From positions 272,703 through 336,702 of the forward strand of contig NW_019775411.1 of the NCBI RefSeq assembly GCF_001039355.2: a DNA stretch of 64,000 bases, in the 5' to 3' direction. The position numbers were made by a program, and so were the translations under genes. The notes below the pieces were generated by a model. That model was not told the DNA's origin, did no database searches, and saw only the letters and a program-made list of their open reading frames with translations. Positions 11,701-24,700 of the stretch are shown here, piece after piece; within the stretch, counting starts at the first letter, position 1; every line of letters begins with the position of its first letter. Origin of the DNA: Lingula anatina (Eukaryota > Brachiopoda > Lingulata > Lingulida > Lingulidae).

Positions 11701-14700
11701 ACTAAGATGATAATGAAGGAAAGATCCTAATGAATATACTGATAAAAAACATTATGACAAATTACATGTTATGTGAAATAATTGAATAAATGGATAATAT
11801 GCATATCAATTTTTTCAACAGACATTTATGTACAGGTATGTGCTTTGATTTATGCATTATGGAAATAGCTGTCATTTCTAATATTTGAATCCAAGAATCT
11901 AGGTTGTGTGAAAACGGGCACTGTTTATTTTCTTCACCACATCTACATTTTAAAGATATTTTGCTTTCATTTGCTTCTCTGTTCCAGCTGGCTGCTGTGT
12001 TCTCCAGTATACTCATCTTAATTGTCCTCCTTGTCCTGGGACCACTCTTCCAAACATTGCCAAATGTGAGTTCTTTGGATTCCTATAAGACAGAAGATTT
12101 TAATGCAATAGTGAATTATATTTTCACATAGAATCTGAGCTTATTGATATCTGCAATACTTTTGTGTGTGTGTGTTAGTGTGTGTGTGTGTGTGTGTTTT
12201 TGTGTGTGTATATATGATATTTTTCTAACAAATTTGTAATTTGTGCTCACTATGATTGTAATAAGCTCTCCAACAGAAATCAATTTAAAGACATGGAAGA
12301 AGTTAAGGATTACAGATTAGAGGCTGGTTTAACAAAAGATTTTATCATAAAAATTTATTTAAACTTTTTAAACCAAACCTTTGGTCTACAGGCCTTATAA
12401 ATGGATTAGGCATTAATTAACACTACCCACAGATATTTTAGCTGTAACACTATGGTGGTTGTAAATACTTTATGGTGCACTGGTTGATTCAAGGGTTAAA
12501 TGGTTAATAAGGGTGTTAGTGCTAAAAGATCTGCGGGTAGTGTTAGTAAATGACAATTAGCATTAATGAGGCCTGATCTATGTCATGTAAAGAAAATGTG
12601 TATATTATTATTATTAAAAAATTTGGCAACTCATGTCTTGGATAAATACATGGAAATTGAAATATTAAAATAAATCCAGAGAAATCCATTTGTTAGAAAT
12701 AAAGCATTGTTCTGAAACACTGATCTTATATTTTTGGTTATATTATGGCTATGGTTTAACCTGGGTCAAAGTGGACTACAAATTTGGTCTGAAAGGTATG
12801 ATCAGTATTTGGGCTTTAGTTCCGTTGCAAAATGGGTCCCAGAGGCATGGTGAGATGGGCTGTTTATTGTAAACTGGCTCTAGGAAACTATTTTCTCAGC
12901 ATGCATACATTGATTTTTTTTTTCAGTAAATAATACCTTGTTACATATTTTCAGGCCGTCCTTGCCTCCATCATCCTAGTGGCCTTAAAAGGAATGTTCC
13001 TTCAGTTCAAAGATCTCAAGAACCTCTGGCACATTTGCAAGTTTGACTTTGTAAGTAGTTACTTTAATTTGTATATCTACCCATTTGAAAAATTTAGTTA
13101 TAAATTTATCAAGCTCAAAAAAATTTAATATAGAACATTTAAATTAATTTCTGTCTGAACTGCACTTTTTAACACGAAAAACTTTTATATGCTATACTTT
13201 GTATGAAAAGAACTATTTTTGTTACATTTTCAGAAATATTTGGTATTGCATAGTTTAGAAATATGTATTTTAACTAAGATCAACCCTTAAATTAATCTTT
13301 GAAAAAGCTTTAACAGACAAGAAATGATTTCTCTGCCGTAGGCTGTAATGATGTTGGTGTCTTCTAGGCTATCTGGCTGGTAACTTGGCTGGCTGTGGTA
13401 CTTCTGGGGGTGGCCATGGGACTGATCATTGGTGTGGGCTTCTCTCTCCTCACAGTGGTCTTCAGAACACAGAGGTAAAGGGGGGGGGGGTTGCCTGGCT
13501 ACTTTCTAGGCTTAGTCTGGTAGTGCACTATGTGACCACTGGCCTGATGGTCAGTGAGTGTCCAGTCTGGCCTGATGGCTCATGGTCATTGAGTGTCTAG
13601 TCTGGCCTGATGGCTCGAGATCAGTCTGGTCATAAATCTGGACCTTACTGGCCAAGGGGTAGTGTTGAAATACAAGTTATTGATGAGAAGATTTTAAGCA
13701 GGGTCAGTTGCTCTATAAAACTGCTGTCCACGAAAAAGTAGAGTTTTTGGTTTAACAATTTGAAAGGTGACTTAGATTCAACATATATTATTTTATTTTG
13801 TAATGGTAACTGCAATTTGGTTATGTGACGATGCAGATTAAGTTTAGAAATCTTATGGTTTGACAGTTAAAAAATGGATTAAGTTAATATTTTTAAATAA
13901 AGTACTAACGGCTTGGCAGTTTCATTTTGCAGTATTTTTCAGGTTCCAGTCTTCTTGCAATTTAACCTTGAAGTCCACATTTGATACTTATTGTATACAT
14001 TTATTTTGAAATTTATCAGCGTCAGTGTTGAGTATTCATTTGACTTTCAGCCCATACACCTGTCTGTATGGACGTGTTCCACACACTGACATCTACAGGG
14101 ACAAGACAGCCTACAAAGTCGTGAGTTGAACTTAATTTTATATGTAAAAAAATAATCATTATGCAGGACCNTTATTTTGAAATTTATCAGCGTCAGTGTT
14201 GAGTATTCATTTGACTTTCAGCCCATACACCTGTCTGTATGGACGTGTTCCACACACTGACATCTACAGGGACAAGACAGCCTACAAAGTCGTGAGTTGA
14301 ACTTAATTTTATATGTAAAAAAATAATCATTATGCAGGACCTCATTTCACAAGATAACATTTAAAGTTGGTAGTTGACCTTACGCCATATTTTCAGATTT
14401 GCACAAAATAGCAGTCTTATTGCTGAAACTTTCACATATCATCTGCTGCTGCTGTAAATGTGCCACCAGTAATTATTCATATCTATACATGTTATATATT
14501 ATTAATCAACAGTGCTTATGTAGACCCAGCTTCAGTAAATGTCCAGTCAAAATTCCTTTGCATAGTACCATTCCAATGACATTTCAGGTGACACCTTCAT
14601 TATCCAGATTATTAAACAATACAAAAATTGTATCATTAAATTGATGCTTTTCTTTGATTATAAATGTCTTTTCAGTGTAAAGAAATTCCAGGAATCAAAA

Positions 14701-17700
14701 TCTTCCACTTTGAGTCTGCCCTATACTATGCCAATGCTGAGCATTTCAGACGCAAGATATTCAGTCAGACAGGAGCCAATCCTGTGACCCTGAAGAAGGC
14801 CAGAAATAAGCTGGAGGAAAAACAAAAGAAGATGGAAGAGAAGATGAAAAAAGAAGAGGAAAAGAACGGAAAAGTCCATGAGGTATGACAGGGCCACGGT
14901 AACTTGAAAAGCATCATTGCGTATTGCGAATAGCGATATCACATAGAGGCTAAATTATTATATGGGAAGAGTATGAGTGAGTTATGGAATTGAGACGCTT
15001 GCGCTCCATCGCAATGTGTGATGCTTTCGAGTTATGAGGCCCAGGTCTACGTCTCCTGCAAATTATGTTATGTTTAGAGATCATTATATTTATGTTTACT
15101 GAATGCATTTTTTTATCTTTGTTCAGAACATATAATTGTATTAACTAGTATTTAGAAACATTTTAAAAAGGGCAATGTATTTTTAATTGCAAAACAAAGA
15201 AACATCTGTTGTTATCCATTTCAGTGCAATTTTTCTCTCCTTCATATTAATTTCATAAACAACTTCATCTCCAAGTAACCAATAAAAAAGCAAAAAAAGA
15301 AAATAAACATTAACACCTGCTATGAACTCGCTAGATCAAAATAGAAACAATGTTATGGAGTGGGGAAAAACCCAAAGAGAGAGTCTACGTTACAAAGTAA
15401 ACATCTCATGTTCACTTCCAGAATGGTGATGCCATGACTCAAGAGGGGTCAGTTGTCCTAGAAAACTGTGATGTTGAAGAGCCTCCCAATGACTTCAAGG
15501 AGAGAACGGCAGCCTTGAGTTTTAACATACACCATGTCATAATTGACTGCTCCAGTGTGTCCTATATAGACTCTGGGGGAGTTAAAATGCTTAGTCAGGT
15601 AGGCTCAAACAGCTGTGTTTATCAATGCTTTTTGTTATTACTTTCTACTATTTTTTGTTCATTGGTGTCACTGAAACAAGTTTTCAACATTTTACATGGT
15701 TACATACACTAAGCTGACAATTTATTAAGGCATTCATAATTTTACCATTATGCTTTCAGGTGATGAGTGACTACAAAGAGGTGGGAGTAGCAGTCTTCCT
15801 GGCTCACTGTAAACGTAGGTCTATGTATAAGGTCACATTCACAAACCAAGTTGATCCAAGAACTAACAGCTTTTGCCTCAATACAATTTGCTTTGGCTGA
15901 GACTTGGCACAGTTATTATCGGATAACTTGTCAAATATCATTTGTCTGGCATATTTTTGCAGTTAAATTACTATAATTTTACTACGGAGATATGTTTCTT
16001 AGAAAATCATGCTGAGATTAAAAAAAAAAAAAGAATGACTAGTTACTTGCTATCATACCCAGTCAACCTGCTGAGAGTGGTTGGACTGAGTAAGGCCAGA
16101 CCAACATGACTGGAAACACAACCTCAATTTTTCAGGGCGTGTGAGGAAGATGTTTAGGAAGGCAGGGCTACACAAGAAACACGAGCAGGACCTGCTGTAC
16201 ATCACCATTCACGATGCCGTAATTGCTGCCCTGCGAAGTCAGCATGACTTGTTAAACGAGGTAAGAATTCATGTACATGGAATTGGACTTGAGGTGATCC
16301 TGAACTACAGGGCACTGGCAGTAACTTATTGCTTTTTCATACACCCCATTTCCATAGATTAGATCGACCTACTTTAGATCGACCTAACTCCCTGGGGGTT
16401 CACGCTAAATAGCTGTCAGCCAAGCGGGCACGGAAGTTAATTACCCCCTTACAGCTTGTAGTAGGCGGGACGGACATTTATGACGGATTATCTGACAGTA
16501 ATCTAGTGAGACTCCCCGCCGGGATAGATCGATCTAAAATCTATGGGAATAGAGTCAAAGATGTGTGTTTTTAATAAACTCTAGCACTGGGAGACTAGGG
16601 GTGGGTTCACATAATTTTATGGATTTTTGTGGAAAATTTTTTTTATCTGCACAGCAGGATTCCATTCAGTTGGATGATCAAATTAACACCTCTGTTGCCT
16701 AGTTTTAATTTTTTTTATGAGGGAGGGCTGATGTATTTGAAATATTTTCAGGTACTTTGTCAGATTTTTTTTTACAATGTTATTCAGTGACAAATGTATG
16801 TTGTTGTTGGTTTTGTTTTTTTTTTTCTAAAAATATTTGGCTACTCGGATCAATCATATTAAATATTATTTTATTGTTCTGTGTATTATTTGTATAATTT
16901 TTGTTGCATACTAATAAACCTCACTTTAAGTCTCTTCATATGTATATTTTGTGTATCATATGTCAGTGGTATTCTTTACTAACACAATTTGGCCTTCCTT
17001 AAGTTAACCAAAGACATGAAACAAATGATCATATTCTGGAAAGTAAGTTTATGGTCAAAAAATTTCACTCCAGTTCAGTTCATAGTGTCTATAATCAGTT
17101 TTCTGTTGCTTCTTTTACACTCTTTCTATCTATTGCCCTCCATAGTACACAAAGAGTCTAGTAAGTATATATATTTATATATACATATACATGTGTTTTA
17201 TGTAGATCCCTTTGGCATCATACACATCTTGCAGTTTGTGGACGTGCTCACACAAGGACCGTGCATGTCAGTCCAAATTATGTTGTTTCAAACATCATTT
17301 TCCATGTCATCTTGTAAGTCCCATGTGATGATGTCAGTAAAGATAGATGTATTTCCAGACTGGTTAGGCTGATTTCACTTTATACCTTTCTAAGCAAACT
17401 GTGTGATTATACAGCGTGATCAATATACATGATAATGATTTATTACTGAGATAAGAAACTGAGACAAGATTACATGTCCTGGAACCTTATATAATAGCAA
17501 TTAAAAGACAGTGATTTAATAGCTCAAAGGATGTATTTTTTATAACACGTGTTCAAAATGACTGTCAAAGTTGTCAATCACCATGACAACTTTGACATAT
17601 ATATACTTTCTGTGTGGAACTTTTGTCTCAGTTTCTTGCCTAATTTATAATGAATCATTATCACAAAAATGTATATTGAGACACCCTCTACTTAATAGCT

Positions 17701-20700
17701 TACCATAAGATGACACAAAAAGTCATGCCTCAATCTTTATCTAAATGGCAGTTGTCCTGCTCAGGACAATCAAGGAATCAGACTTGCTCCCAGTTATGAA
17801 TCTGCTATATGGTTCATAGTAATTTATATCAACCCAACTTTACTGGAAATGCACTTTCAAAGATAGTCATGTGATTTGAACTTGCCAGAATAGACTTAAA
17901 ATTCCAATAAATGCTGTTGAGTTCAAACATACTTCATTTTTGGTGTTCTCAAGCAAAGTGTGAGCACACCTGTGGTTCCAAACTGTTTGACCTTCATTGA
18001 CCTTGACCTGTATAAGGCTTAAAAGTTACCTTCACAATTTCCTTACAATAGATCTAATTTAGGCGACCACATCATTTTTATTATCTGTAGCTTGATATTC
18101 AAATTAACCTACTGCTTGTTAAGCTTTTTACAGGGTAAAGGAAAAGGTGTTGTAAGCATCATATATGTGTTTTGAATTATGTACAAATCGGTGTAAGGTA
18201 AAACATTTTAATTGTGCTGAATTGAAAAATGGAACCCCTGTTGTAGGAATTCAAGAGACAGTGGTGAAAATGGGGATCTGCCTATGTGCCTTTGAAATCT
18301 ATCCTCCTTATATAAAAAAAAGTTGACAATTTCAGATTGTAGTTTCGGATGTAGACGAGTCCTCTCATAAACACACAGCAGGTACTTATAACTTGCAAGA
18401 CCAGGTAAAGTTTGCAGTGGCAGGCATAGTTGGCAAACAGGACTGTGCATGTGCATACTTGAGAACATGACCAAAAGCATGTCCTACACCACATGATAAA
18501 ATGCATTTGTGCATATAAGCTACTCCCCTGACACTTATAATATAAAACCTTTGCTATAAGATAAAGCTTCAGGCCCGTAGCCAGGGGTTCGGTGGGTTCA
18601 AAAGAACCCCCCTTTTTGCTGGAAAAAGGTCCACTCTGGGTAAAATGTGACCTAGGTACAGGGGGATTATATGGTAAAAGGTCCACTTTTTCAGAAAAAG
18701 AATCCACCCTTTGAAATTGCTGGCTACGGGCTTGAGCTTTGTATGAAAAAAGTGTGCTATCCTATATATAGTTAATAACTTTTGGACATACATACAATTA
18801 TGGCATGATATTAGGCGCACAGCTATTTTTTGAAATACACTGTATAAGAGAAACAATATAAAGTGTATACATACACTCACACATGTAGTTATCTGCTTAG
18901 TTATGACATGTACTGTTCATTTAAAGCATGAGGTATGCCTTGATATATATTGAGAGGCTAGAAAAAGTTAATAATTTCCCAATTTATTCACTTCAACAGT
19001 TCAAAAGCTTTGGAATTGAAATTTTGCACAGAATTATAATGCATTATATTTGCTCAACTCTGAATATTTGAAATGTAAGAATAAAATGGTTTTAATATCA
19101 TCATAACATTAAAAAAATGAAAAAAGAAAAAAAAAAAACGAGTTTCAAAGCTGCCAGAGACTGGCACCTGTAAGAAGTCACATAAGCCGGCATGGCATTT
19201 TGGGCATAAGATTGAATTTTTTTTTTTTTTTCATCATTTATTAAAAGCATCATTTTCCTAAAATATCCCAAATTATATTGTAATATTTTCAAAACGAAAT
19301 TATTGAACTTTGTAATTAGTAACACTAAATTTTTAGCCACTTGACATGTAGTTGCAAAACAAGTTCTCTGTATTTTGGATACATATGAATGAAGTTATAC
19401 AGCGACCTTGACACTGACCTTCACCCATTGGCATGGATCAAGCATGCAGAGTATTTGTATTGATAATGATGTGTATCATTGCATGGGCAGGTGAGAAAGC
19501 ACATGCTTAGGTTGCTTTGAAGTAAGCGCAAAGTTTTGACTTCATTAAACATTGCAACTTGGGTAAATCTCCATTGGATGAACAATTTTAAATACAAATA
19601 TTGGAAGTGGAAGTGACCATATATTTTCCGTTATATGTATCTGTCCATGTCGTCACTGCATGTTGCTATCTGACACAGTTAATATTTGCTCATCCCGTTT
19701 CATATTTTTGCTGCAATTCAAATTTTCTTGAGAAATTTTTATTTGAAAAAAGGCAGGTTGAATAGGAAAATTTGGCATGATTGTATAATTTTTATGAAAA
19801 AAATTGTCTGTACATATATATATATACCCATCACCTGTATCTGTTGTTGCCACCGTTGTTGCTGAGCTGTTTCAGAATTTATACTGCAAGCGGTGCAGAC
19901 AATTGGCATTCAGCCAGGGCCTTTGTATAAAATATTCCCATGAAATCATTTGCATTCTTACAAATGTTTTAACATTAAAATGTCTGTATTAAGGATGTCT
20001 GAGCCCTTTTATAACTCCAACTGAATCAAAAACAAACTGTTTCTGATGAGTTTTGTTCCTCAAATTGCCACAGAGACTGTACTGGTGGCTTGTGTCAGGG
20101 ATTTGTAGATCACAGTGCTTGACATGGTTTTAATTCAGTAGAAGTTAGTGTGGTTTGCTTATTGTAACAGCAAAAGGAGAATACCTCTGACATAAGTGGT
20201 TGCATTTCCAGCCAATTTGTGGTGGTTCAACTTAGTTTGCAGTCCATATGGTTATTTTCCCTGCCCATTAGAAGTCAGTATAATAGCATGTTACTGACCT
20301 TAGTGAGTTACTTTGAAGTTTACATTTGAATAATTATTTAGCATGGTAAAGGGACAACAGAGGGATACGGTTACTTAAATTTCCTGGGGAAAGTTTAAAA
20401 TGTTTGATTTAATGTATCGTTTCTAATTGGTAAAAGCATACAGTCACTAAGTTGTGTCATCCCAACTAAACTAGAAGTGTGATCTATGGACTGTGAAATA
20501 CCCTGTTAAGTTACATACATGTTCTAATAACTTGTGCTATATATGCATGTCCACTTCCAACTAAATATATGTGACATATATGAAACACTAAAAACAGCTA
20601 ACTGTAAATTTCAAACTGAAGTGTCCTTGTTCAGGCATGATATTTTTCAACATTTGGGCAAATCTTTTTGTTATACAGCTTGCTGTTTTTAATGAGACAA

Positions 20701-21768
20701 TTTGTCTAAAAGTCAATATAATTATCCCTGGTTTCGATTATTCATTGTTATTTTGCAAAAATTATACATTCTTAAAATACTTGAGCAACCATTTGCAAGC
20801 TTAAGTCTTAGTTTCAGTCAATATTATTATGTAAAGTAAATTGAAATAACCATGATCTTAATGTCATATTTAGAATATTTTCTTTGCCTAATAGATATAA
20901 GCCACTGTTTTCAGATCATTTAAGTCTTATTAAAGATTATTTTGATTCTTTTTAATGAATTGAATTATGTATGGACTAAGTAGTGCAATAGGCAATCAGT
21001 TTGGGACTAGCCGTTCTGGACCTGCTGTCCCATACTGCATGTTGCCAATGGTGAGCTAGAATCCTAGTCAGGAGCCCTGTTAAGGGGTGTTGCACAAAGA
21101 TACGCAAACCCAACCTGACTAGCCCCATCACCTTTATCACCAGTATGTATACGTATATGAAAGTACACTTTTGATTTCATCATGATGCTGTTAATGCTAC
21201 TTTCCCATTGCATGCTACAGCTGAAGAGGGACGCCTCAGTGAGCTGTGTCCATGAAGAGGTGACAGTGGGACGGAGGCGTACAAACAGCTTACGAAACCG
21301 CGCCAGCACAGAAGCCATGCAGCAAATTCCAGAAAGTGCAAGTGATGAAGATGGTGATGAAGGCTTGAAGGTAATCATATACTGTTGACTTCATAGTTTA
21401 GGCCTTGTGCATTCACTGAATTTCTTTTTCTTTATCTCCGAATATGAAGAGATTCAGAAATCCGAAGAATATAACGTACATAACTATATGAATAATGAAA
21501 TAATAAAAATTCTGTGGTATGATCTTTAAGTAGAACTTAAATACATGCAAACATTTGCTAATCAGATGTGCTCAGTAGTCTATTTTAACCATGGGTTTTA
21601 GCTTTCCTATGTTCTTACATTGTTTTTAATATTCCGCACATTTTAACTGAGTTGCATGACACATTATGTTAATACACAAACTTCCAGTTTTTGGCACGAC
21701 GCAGAAGTGAACCAATTCCTGAGGATTTCCAAGGTAGCCATGTAATTTTGAAAGGCAATGGGCTGTGA
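8494..21768 (+). CDS. SLC26: SLC26 anion transporter (SLC26A5/A6-like), N-terminus missing
   Basis: Sixteen exons join in phase: 8494-8705, 8883-9047, 9317-9472, 10198-10280, 10625-10772, 11499-11612, 11988-12065, 12955-13050, 13368-13474, 14051-14120, 14676-14882, 15422-15598, 15760-15814, 16136-16260, 21221-21370 and 21688-21768 (stop TGA). They give about 650 residues. The protein matches the SLC26 family from GTFAVICLMVG in an early membrane segment to the C-terminal STAS domain. GFTTGAACHVFTTQVKYVFG, FSISVSMGKLLARKH and CASLSRSLVQDNVGGRTQ are close to vertebrate prestin/SLC26A6. The family exchanges chloride, bicarbonate, sulfate or oxalate at the plasma membrane as homodimers; prestin in mammals is the outer-hair-cell motor. 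The substrate here cannot be read from sequence. The first visible exon starts in phase 1, so upstream exons exist but are not in the window. An extra copy of the exon at 14222-14291 is an assembly artefact and must be skipped. Confidence 0.93.
9969..10115. repeat. Interspersed repeat, copy 1 (in SLC26 intron)
   Basis: About 147 bp here match 32875-33030 with scattered differences (for example the shared word TTATATAACATTGTAAGTTT). The match ends at a TTAA in both places; in the other copy a 223-bp element sits immediately after that TTAA. Confidence 0.7.
11499..11612 (+). CDS. SLC26: SLC26 exon carrying the anion-site loop
   Basis: Thirty-eight codons from ELVAYGLMNIF to NVGGRTQ. The segment CASLSRSLVQD aligns with the prestin stretch around Ser396-Ser398-Arg399, which forms the central anion-binding site between helices 3 and 10. 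The Ser-Leu-Ser-Arg core is intact, so the site looks competent. Confidence 0.9.
14001..14341. repeat. Exact 170-bp repeat across a single N, duplicating one SLC26 exon
   Basis: Bases 14001-14170 are repeated without change at 14172-14341 around the N at 14171. The repeat includes a full exon (14051-14120) with its splice sites, so a second copy appears at 14222-14291. Including both 70-base exons would shift the frame. Copy A has this exon only once (1602-1671). An unmerged contig overlap is the simple reading. Confidence 0.9.
14676..14882 (+). CDS. SLC26: SLC26 exon: start of STAS domain and its charged insertion
   Basis: Sixty-nine codons. The first part, CKEIPGIKIFHFESALYYAN, is the first STAS strand and helix region. 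After QTGANP it turns into a highly charged Lys/Glu stretch (KKARNKLEEKQKKMEEKMKK and further E/K residues) of about 30 residues. This is the intervening sequence of the STAS domain, which varies among SLC26 members and is often disordered or a regulatory contact. The exon gives an identical protein in copy A. Confidence 0.9.
15422..15598 (+). CDS. SLC26: SLC26 exon: STAS core
   Basis: Fifty-nine codons. After a variable acidic part, HHVIIDCSSVSYIDSGGVKM matches the conserved STAS strand-loop-helix (VILDFTxVxFIDSVGVK in prestin). It differs from copy A at two residues: Asp for Gly near the start and Phe for Leu in the NDxKERT segment. Confidence 0.9.
16340..16554. mobile_element. MITE with 3-bp target duplication TCA, absent from copy A
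   Basis: A 215-bp insertion flanked by TCA (16337-16339 and 16555-16557). Copy A has the uninterrupted site near 3948 with GCA in place of TCA, so the insertion boundary is directly visible. The ends are imperfect inverted repeats with the core CCATAGATT and AGATCGA near each end. Related copies with TAA duplications are at 47938-48162 and 59405-59652. Three-base TNA duplications and short size fit PIF/Harbinger-type MITEs. Confidence 0.85.
18570..18734. mobile_element. 165-bp MITE with GCCCGTAGCCAG termini
   Basis: The left end CAGGCCCGTAGCCAGG (18570) and right end CTGGCTACGGGCTTG (ending 18734) are inverted repeats. Flanking AGCTT occurs on both sides (18565-18569 and 18735-18739). Ends of this type are common in marine-animal hAT-like elements; the flank repeat seen is 5 bases rather than the usual 8, so the superfamily call is tentative. 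Confidence 0.65.
21221..21370 (+). CDS. SLC26: SLC26 penultimate exon, basic and serine-rich C-tail
   Basis: Fifty codons starting in phase 0 after the acceptor CATGCTACAG, compatible with the phase-0 donor at 16261. The tail has GRRRTNSLRNRAST, an Arg-rich segment with candidate basophilic-kinase sites, then an acidic stretch SASDEDGDEG. There is no homologue in copy A because that copy stops earlier. Confidence 0.78.
21688..21768 (+). CDS. SLC26: SLC26 probable terminal exon
   Basis: Acceptor CTTCCAG, then 26 codons and TGA. It includes ARRRSEPIPEDF, another RRxS-type site. A potential donor GTAGCC after FQ would allow further splicing, so the end could differ. AATAAA words at about 21937 and 21956 could serve as polyadenylation signals. 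Confidence 0.65.
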   Translation, partial: FLARRRSEPIPEDFQGSHVILKGNGL

Positions 21769-24700
21769 TTTGTAATGGCAATTTAAGCTGCTTTTATTTA
21801 ATGAAAGTGCCAAAATTTGCTGCTAGATAAATAAGATATATATATATATATTATGGGCTTAATTTGTCAACAATTTGTTTGAATCAAATAATATGACCAA
21901 GTGATCAAGCGTAATTGGTTTGAATCAGTCATAAATTTAATAAAAATTGCTTTTAAATAAAATTCTGTAGGTGGTTAAATGGTAACATAGCAATTTTGCC
22001 AAATTTGTGTTTTCCTCATTCCCTTAGGTTAGAAACTTTTAAACTATCATCCTCTGTTTGCTTGTATATTTGAAAAGATACCAACCTTGTTGGGAAGTAA
22101 TTTGGAAAAGATGAAAACCCAGGGAGAAATAAGAACCCTCTGTTGATTCCGTCTTGTCAAACCAAGGAACAATAACTGGACATTTTAACTCTTGATGAGC
22201 TTGTCTCAATTTTCAGCACTGACCACAGGTAACAAATCCTCAATTCATTGATAAAAAGTTGGCCTTATTCAAAGCAGATTATGTGAAGAATATGTTACAG
22301 ATGTTGTAACTGCTATGCTTCCTAGTGTACAGTCGATATTGTCATAGACTGCTCTCCTCAGTTCCTCTCCCAACCCCGACAACACCAGCCCCAGCTTAGC
22401 ACTTAGAGATGCAGTTGCTGTTTTACATGAGAAATTTTTACATGACTGTGACATTCGACTGTGGAATTTGACATGAGTGATGATAATGTGTTCCTCGCCA
22501 GACATGCACTTTGTATTTGCCAATGGGAGCGAGTTCACACCTAGGTGCTGAGTAGCACACATCATTGCCTATGTAATGTAATGTAATGCAAGTGAAGTAG
22601 TTAAGCTGCCCAGCTTAGTGGTTCCACTCAGCCCTACAGTTATCCTCCTCTGCTGCTGAGCCACCATTTAAGGGGTAGGGTAGTCCACAAGTTGGATTGC
22701 AATGCATGTGATAAATTTGTGGAGAGAAGGGAAACTAAAGATAACTGTGGTTCTCCAATAGACCGCAACCCTGTTGTTTACAACTAACATTTATTACAGG
22801 AATAATGTGATTGTTTTAATTCTTCATCTTAAAATGAGATTTTATATGATATATGCTAAAGGTAGAGGTTAAATTAAAATACTTAAGCTCACTAACAAGA
22901 GACCCATACCCTCATCTTAATGAAATAAGGTAACACATATTCTCTCTAATGAGGATATTACAGAATGTAGCCACCTATGAAAGTCTAAGTGGTCCAGTGG
23001 CAAGCAAAAATTTCAGAATAATTGTGATTACTGTCATTTTGGTGGTATAATGGAATTTATCATATATTTATATGTTGTTTACAGTGTATTTATTGTGAAT
23101 CTCATATAAACTTTTGTTATCCTTTTAACTGTCCATGGATAAGTGTGTTGACTGCCTGCCTCAGACTTTCCAGGGCACAACTCTTAGAATAATTTCAGAT
23201 ATGTGCATATATAGTATTCAAACATCTTTTATTATTAATATAGGATTCACTTACACTACAAAAGTTTTGTCTTGTTTTTTAATATCTTACACCTTACTGA
23301 TGTTTCATTTGTTAAATTTCAGTGTGAGGAGTCAACATATCTATAGCTATCAGCCATCAGTTGATTTCGTCCAATTCGGAACAAGGGACTGATTTTTGCA
23401 TATGGTACTCAGGGAATATGCCAGTTGAAGATATGAGATATTAATTGATCCAATTTCTGTTTCTGGGTGAGGAGCCAGCTATGAGGAGTTTGAAGTGGCT
23501 GTGAAATAACACAGTTACCAGTCCTATTGTGCTTTCTTGCCAAAATGTTAATGCTGGATAGTTTTATAAGGTTGTTGTGAATACAATTGTTCTTTGACTC
23601 CTGGAAGGTGATGTTAACGATATTGTTTATAGAGCCTAAAAAGTTTATAAGTACTTACAGTTTGGACAGATGTAGGAAGTTATTTACTGTACATAGTTGC
23701 GATACATTCAATCTTCAAATTCAAATTTTTGCTTGTTTGTTATGTTGTCTTTCTGGCTTTGTTAATATATTATATGTAAAAAAATCACAAAATTGTTTAT
23801 GTGGTAAGTCTGCTGGTGATGAAAGACTATAATTAACAGAGTAATAAATTAATTTTGATCTTTTACAAAACCACTTAGGGTAAACTATGAGAGACAGCAT
23901 ATATATAGGAATGTTATCTTTAATTTACAGACACTATAAGTGATTATAAAGTAACTGGTTATTTTTGATGTTTTCTGTTCAGTGCCTGTTTGTTTGATAG
24001 CTCTGCAGTCTGGTTTTTGTTTTCTTATAAATCACATTTTTTTGTTAAGTTCTTTTTACAATTTTGTACAGACAAGCCTTTTTTGCCTCTTAGAAAAGAA
24101 CATATTCAGTACAAGTATATATAGGCATATATGAGAAAGAAATGATTTAAGATGTTGTTGATATAATGAAGGATAGTATGTGTATATGTACTATTACCAA
24201 AGAAAAATTGAATGTGGTGTGCATTACTGCATGGGACATTTTGCTCAAGGTTACTATCCCTGAAATAATTGCACAATTGAAGGATTAAAATGGTGGGTGA
24301 ATTTTCTGTGTCAGAAGCAAAATCAACGTGAATTATCAGCATATCAACACAGACCAGTAAATTTATTGTAGGATAATTGTTGAAATTATCATGGATACAT
24401 ATTTTTATGAATGTATTTGATTTAATAGATCCTGTACTATGGAATAATATTAATTCATTTCATCATGACAGTGCTCTGAGATTTTTAGAATTTTTGCTGT
24501 ATGCAAGATTTTTCTAGTAGTAAATGCATTAGAGAGTCACCAAGTTGAGTATAAATTAACATTGAGCACTCTGCAGAAGAGAATTTCCATATAACTTTAT
24601 GGTGAATGCTGTGACTGTATGACCCAAACCATAGCATAGGACAAACAGAGAACATGTTTCTAAGCCTGAGACACAGACATATTAGACCAACAGGGATTTG

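Larger units (their letters stand above)
12396..17598. repeat. Copy B of the 5-kb SLC26 3' segment (matches 1-4981)
   Basis: The match begins at window base 1 (so the true left limit of copy A is unseen) and ends just after the hairpin at 17563-17597. Exons, introns and the intronic MITE align throughout. The offset grows from 12395 to about 12617, mainly because of the transposon at 16340. Confidence 0.92.
16261..21220. other. Large SLC26 intron with two small DNA transposons
   Basis: This intron of nearly 5 kb separates the STAS exons from the C-terminal exons. It contains the MITE at 16340-16554, the hairpin at 17563-17597 and the element at 18570-18734. The rest is AT-rich with no exon that I can support. 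Confidence 0.7.
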
